From contig CAITLX010000764.1 of NCBI GenBank assembly GCA_903893335.1, positions 1-8,927 on the forward strand: DNA of 8,927 nt. Reading direction: 5' to 3'. Made by a program: the position numbers and the translations under genes. This stretch comes from an uncultured delta proteobacterium. Its GTDB lineage: Bacteria; Myxococcota_A; Polyangia; Polyangiales; Polyangiaceae. Shown piece after piece: positions 6,124 through 8,927 of the stretch. Under the pieces are notes generated by a model that did no database searches, was not told where the DNA came from, and worked only from the letters and a program-made list of their open reading frames with translations. How positions within the stretch are numbered: the first letter of the stretch is position 1; the number at the start of each line of letters is the position of its first letter.

Positions 6124-6882
6124 TCAGCCTCCGAGGTACGCGGCGCGGATCTCGGGGTCGCGCGCGAGTTCGGCCGAGGGGCCGTGCTTGGCGATCTCGC
6201 CGGTGCGCAGCACGTAGGCGCGCGAGCTCGCGGCGAGCGCGAGGCGGGTGTTCTGCTCGACGAGCAGGATGGTCGTGCCGCTCTCGGCGATGCGCCCGAC
6301 CGCCGCGAAGATGTCCTGCACGAGGCGCGGCGCGATGCCGAGCGAGGGCTCGTCGAGCAGCAGCAGCGAGGGGCGCGCCATCAGCGCGCGGCCGATGGCG
6401 AGCATCTGCTGCTCGCCGCCCGAGAGGGTGCCCCCCTCCTGCTTCATGCGCTCGCCGAGGCGCGGGAAGAGCTGCACGACGTCGTCGATGGTCTCGCCCA
6501 TGGCGCGGCGGTCGCGGTGGCCGTACGCGCCGATCTCGAGGTTCTCCCGCACGGTGAGGTTGGGGAAGATCGCGCGCCCCTCGGGCACGAGCGAGATGCC
6601 CGCGGTGACGACGCTCTCGGTGTCGAGGCGGCCGAGATCCTGGCCGGCGAAGGTGATGCTGCCGGCGGCGAGCGGGAGCAGGCGCGCGATGCTCTTGAGC
6701 GTGGTCGTCTTGCCGGCGCCGTTGGCGCCGATCATCGCGACGATCTCCCCCTTGCCGACCTCGAGCGACACGCCCTTGAGCGCGTGGATGCCGCCGTAGG
6801 CGACCTGCACGTCGCGGAGCGCGAGCAGCGGCGCGCCGTCGGCGACCTGCGGCTCGGGGCGCGTGGGGTGCGCGGTCCTCAT
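6124..6882 (-). CDS. livF: Branched-chain amino-acid ABC transporter ATP-binding protein LivF
   Basis: One of the two cytoplasmic ATPases that drive the LivHMGF importer for leucine, isoleucine, valine and related substrates. It has 252 residues; family members are usually about 235-250, and the excess is an N-terminal extension (residues 1-18). Walker A GANGAGKTT (52-60); the LivF-type motif VPEGRAIFPNLTV (99-111); signature LSGGEQQ (153-159); Walker B LLLLDEP (173-179); and LLVEQN (206-211), where Gln replaces the H-loop His as is usual for LivF. The start is ATG 6882, with GGAG about 11 bases upstream (weak spacing); no nearer upstream start is in frame. It is last in the operon, 28 bases after the livG stop. 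UrtE of urea transporters is the main alternative, but the motifs fit LivF better. Confidence 0.93.
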   Translation of the reverse strand: MRTAHPTRPEPQVADGAPLLALRDVQVAYGGIHALKGVSLEVGKGEIVAMIGANGAGKTTTLKSIARLLPLAAGSITFAGQDLGRLDTESVVTAGISLVPEGRAIFPNLTVRENLEIGAYGHRDRRAMGETIDDVVQLFPRLGERMKQEGGTLSGGEQQMLAIGRALMARPSLLLLDEPSLGIAPRLVQDIFAAVGRIAESGTTILLVEQNTRLALAASSRAYVLRTGEIAKHGPSAELARDPEIRAAYLGG

Positions 6883-6910
6883 CGAGGGGTGGGCTCCGTG
6901 ATCGAGGTCG

Positions 6911-7708
6911 TCATGGTGCGGCGAGCTCCAGGTCGCCCGGCGCGAGCTCCTCCTCGCCGAGGTAGGCGGCGAGCACCTTGGGGTGGCGCTTGATGGCCTC
7001 GGGCGTGCCGTGCGCGATCGTCTCGCCGTGGTCGAGCACGTGGAGCTCCTCGCACACGCCCATGACGACCTGCATGTTGTGCTCGACGAGCACGACGGTG
7101 AGGCGAAACTCGTCGCGCAGCCAGCGGATCTGCGCCTTGAGCCCCTCGGCCTCGCCGTAGTTCATGCCGGCGGCCGGCTCGTCGAGCAGCAGCAGCCTGG
7201 GGCGCAGCATCATCGCGCGGGCGATCTCGAGCCTGCGCTGGTTGCCGTACGAGAGCGACGTGGGCTGCTCGTCGGCCACGCCCTCGAGGTCGAACACGCG
7301 CAGGAGCTCGAGCGCGCGCGCGCGCATGGCGCCTTCGTCGTCGGCGAAGGCTCGGGTGCGGCCGAGCGCGCCGCCGAGCCCCGTCGTGCGCGTCGTCTCG
7401 CAGGCGACCAGCACGTTGTCGAGCACCGAGAGCTGACCGAACAGGCGGATGTTCTGGAACGTGCGCGCGACGCCGGCGGCGGCGATGGCCGCGGGCTTCT
7501 TGCCCACGAGGTCGACGTCGCCGAAGCGGATGGTGCCGGAGGTCGGGCGGTAGACGCCCGTCACGAGGTTGAAGAGCGTCGTCTTGCCGGCGCCGTTGGG
7601 CCCGATGAGGCCGAAGATCGACCCCGCCGGAACCTCGAAGCTGACGTCGGACACGGCGCGCAGGCCGCCGAACGTGATGCCGACCGAGCCGAGCGTGAGC
7701 GCGCTCAC
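6911..7708 (-). CDS. livG: Branched-chain amino-acid ABC transporter ATP-binding protein LivG
   Basis: The second ATPase of the Liv importer. With the GTG start at 7708 it has 265 residues, the normal LivG length; longer upstream reading would only translate the livM tail in another frame. Walker A GPNGAGKTT (36-44); Q-loop ARTFQN with Q85; signature LSYGNQRRLE (152-161), the LSYG form being typical of LivG; Walker B RLLLLDEP (171-178); D-loop region AAGMN (179-183); H-loop His210 in LVEHN. The GTG shares bases with the livM TGA (GTGA overlap), which implies translational coupling; the upstream GGGGG is only a weak ribosome site. A short acidic tail (GEEELAPGDLELAAP) ends the protein. Confidence 0.94.
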   Translation of the reverse strand: MSALTLGSVGITFGGLRAVSDVSFEVPAGSIFGLIGPNGAGKTTLFNLVTGVYRPTSGTIRFGDVDLVGKKPAAIAAAGVARTFQNIRLFGQLSVLDNVLVACETTRTTGLGGALGRTRAFADDEGAMRARALELLRVFDLEGVADEQPTSLSYGNQRRLEIARAMMLRPRLLLLDEPAAGMNYGEAEGLKAQIRWLRDEFRLTVVLVEHNMQVVMGVCEELHVLDHGETIAHGTPEAIKRHPKVLAAYLGEEELAPGDLELAAP

Positions 7709-8823
7709 GCTGCCCCCGCGGGCGCCGCGCCGCGCGGCTTGCGCGCGAACAGCGGCTCGCGCTCGCCGAAGAGCCCCTCGGGTCTGCGGATCATCAGCGC
7801 GATGAGCACCGACGCGTAGAGCACCATGCGCAGCGCGTTGAGGTCGAGCCACGCGTGCTCGGACTGGAAGAGCCGCACCGCGTCGAGCCCCTGGGCGAGC
7901 TCGATGAGCTTGACGGTGAACGTGACGAAGAGCGCGCCGACGACGGCGCCGGTGATGCTGCCCGAGCCGCCGAGGATGACCATCGTGATGGCGTCGAACG
8001 ACAGGCGGAAATCGAACTGGTCGGGCTGCACGATGCCGATGCCGTCGCGCATGATGGCCGAGAGCGCGCCGGCGACGCCCGCGCCGAACGCGGCGATGAC
8101 GAACGAGGTGACCTTGTAGCGCGTGGGGTCGACGCCCACGGCCGACGCGGCGATCTCGTCCTCGCGCAGCGCGCGCAGCGCGCGCCCCCAGCCCGAGAAC
8201 TTGATGCGCCAGGTCGCGACGACGATGAGCGATGCGGCGCCGAACACCCAGAGCGGGCCGGCGTAGAGCGGGACGCCCTGGCCGCTCGCGCCCGAGTAGC
8301 CGATCTGCCCGCCGAGCTTGGCGATGGCGCCCGCGACGCCCGACTTGGCGTCGAGCGGCACGCTCGTGAGCACGAGGCGGAACATCTCGGCGAAGCCGAG
8401 CGTGACGATGGCGAGGTAGTCCCCCTTGAGCCGCAGGCTCGGGAGCCCGACGAGCACGCCGGCGAGCGACGCGACGGCGGCGCCCGCGGCGACCGCGGCG
8501 GGCACGACGACGAGCGAGTGCGCGAAGGTCGGGTCGCCGCCGCCGAGCGCGAGGTGCAGGTGCGACGCGACGATGGCCGCGGCGTACGCGCCGAGCCCCA
8601 CGAAGCCGGCGTGGCCGATCGAGAACTGGCCGGCCATGCCGTTGATGACGTTGAGCGACGCGGCGATCATCACGTTGATGGCGGCCGTCATGACGAGCTG
8701 ACGCACCGAGGAGTCGGCCACGAAGCGGTCGAGGCCGACCTCGAGCAGCACGGCCGGGCCGAACACGCCCGCGGCGAGCAGCAGGCGACGCGCCGCGGGG
8801 CTCACGCGCGGCCCAGGCGTCAC
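7705..8823 (-). CDS. livM: Branched-chain amino-acid ABC transporter permease LivM
   Basis: An inner-membrane permease of the Liv importer, 372 residues. About nine hydrophobic segments, near residues 12-31, 43-63, 66-89, 103-126, 136-155, 189-206, 239-258, 277-308 and 331-345. Family hallmarks: NGMAGQFSIGHAGFVGLGAY (61-80) after the second segment, LRLKGDYLAIVTLGF (130-144), and the cytoplasmic coupling loop GWGRALRALREDEIAASAVG (211-230), which contacts the ATPases. The GTG start at 8823 overlaps the stop of the preceding gene (GTGA), and its own stop overlaps the livG start. The C-terminal tail after 346 is cytoplasmic, basic, then Ala/Pro-rich. UrtC is a less likely alternative. Confidence 0.94.
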   Translation of the reverse strand: MTPGPRVSPAARRLLLAAGVFGPAVLLEVGLDRFVADSSVRQLVMTAAINVMIAASLNVINGMAGQFSIGHAGFVGLGAYAAAIVASHLHLALGGGDPTFAHSLVVVPAAVAAGAAVASLAGVLVGLPSLRLKGDYLAIVTLGFAEMFRLVLTSVPLDAKSGVAGAIAKLGGQIGYSGASGQGVPLYAGPLWVFGAASLIVVATWRIKFSGWGRALRALREDEIAASAVGVDPTRYKVTSFVIAAFGAGVAGALSAIMRDGIGIVQPDQFDFRLSFDAITMVILGGSGSITGAVVGALFVTFTVKLIELAQGLDAVRLFQSEHAWLDLNALRMVLYASVLIALMIRRPEGLFGEREPLFARKPRGAAPAGAA

Positions 8824-8927
8824 TTCACCACGCGCAGGTACGGGGGCAGCTCGCGCTTGGGCTTCGCGCCGCCGAGCCCGGCGGGGCGGGTGGGCGTGCG
8901 CGGGGGCTGCGGCGGGGGCGGCGGGTC
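8820..8927 (-). CDS. C-terminal end of an unidentified gene upstream of livM (partial)
   Basis: The last 35 codons and TGA of a minus-strand gene entering from the right edge. The visible protein is a flexible tail: a Pro-rich stretch (DPPPPPQPPRTPTRPAG), then a basic segment and the end ELPPYLRVVK. Third positions are almost all G or C, and the stop overlaps the livM GTG by four bases, which supports it being real and in the operon. In the usual order this slot holds livH, but a Pro-rich tail is not typical of LivH, so the product is undetermined from this fragment. Confidence 0.6.
   Translation of the reverse strand, partial: DPPPPPQPPRTPTRPAGLGGAKPKRELPPYLRVVK

Noticed and set aside
6184..7819. 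Plus-strand open frames across livF and livG
   Set aside because: Antisense shadows of genes with full Walker A, signature and Walker B motifs.
7709..7852. N-terminal extension of LivG to 7852
   Set aside because: It translates the livM 3' end as an Arg/Ala-rich sequence. GTG 7708 gives the family length and a GTGA overlap.

Overview
The window is very GC-rich DNA with strong G/C preference at third codon positions. It carries an outer-membrane-type beta-barrel with a Sec signal and a lipoprotein, so the host is Gram-negative. The composition, the Ala/Pro-rich secreted proteins and the PKD-rich lipoprotein suggest a myxobacterium or relative (Polyangia-like). That placement is an inference; no rRNA or other taxonomic marker is present.

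Layout. (1) Positions 1-2659, minus strand: a UvrA-type excinuclease ATPase, cut by the left edge and lacking its last few dozen residues. (2) 2696-3250, minus: a small GAF-like protein directly upstream of uvrA and in the same reading frame. (3) 3251-3463: a 213-base divergent intergenic region. (4) 3464-4228 and 4242-6071, plus: a two-gene unit encoding a predicted outer-membrane beta-barrel and a lipoprotein of five PKD-like domains. (5) 6072-6123: a convergent gap with a 12-bp hairpin closed by a TTCG loop, a likely shared terminator. (6) 6124-8823, minus: livF, livG and livM, the ATPases and one permease of a branched-chain/hydrophobic amino-acid ABC importer. They are preceded by the last 35 codons of another gene with a Pro-rich tail, cut by the right edge.

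How the genes work together. The liv genes are a tightly packed operon: livM starts inside the stop of the upstream gene and livG inside the stop of livM, both as GTGA overlaps. No livH or periplasmic binding protein is recognisable in the window. The GAF-like gene and uvrA are probably cotranscribed. The barrel and lipoprotein are 13 bases apart and probably cotranscribed; their function is unknown, but they form a plausible cell-envelope pair.

Nothing here is clearly a new defence or mobile system. The points most worth a second look are: the noncanonical UvrA sequence; the single TGA separating the GAF-like frame from uvrA; the regularly spaced cysteine pairs in the PKD-like repeats; and the duplicated ribosome-binding-site/start arrangement before the barrel gene. 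No tRNA, rRNA, CRISPR array, insertion sequence or attachment site was seen.
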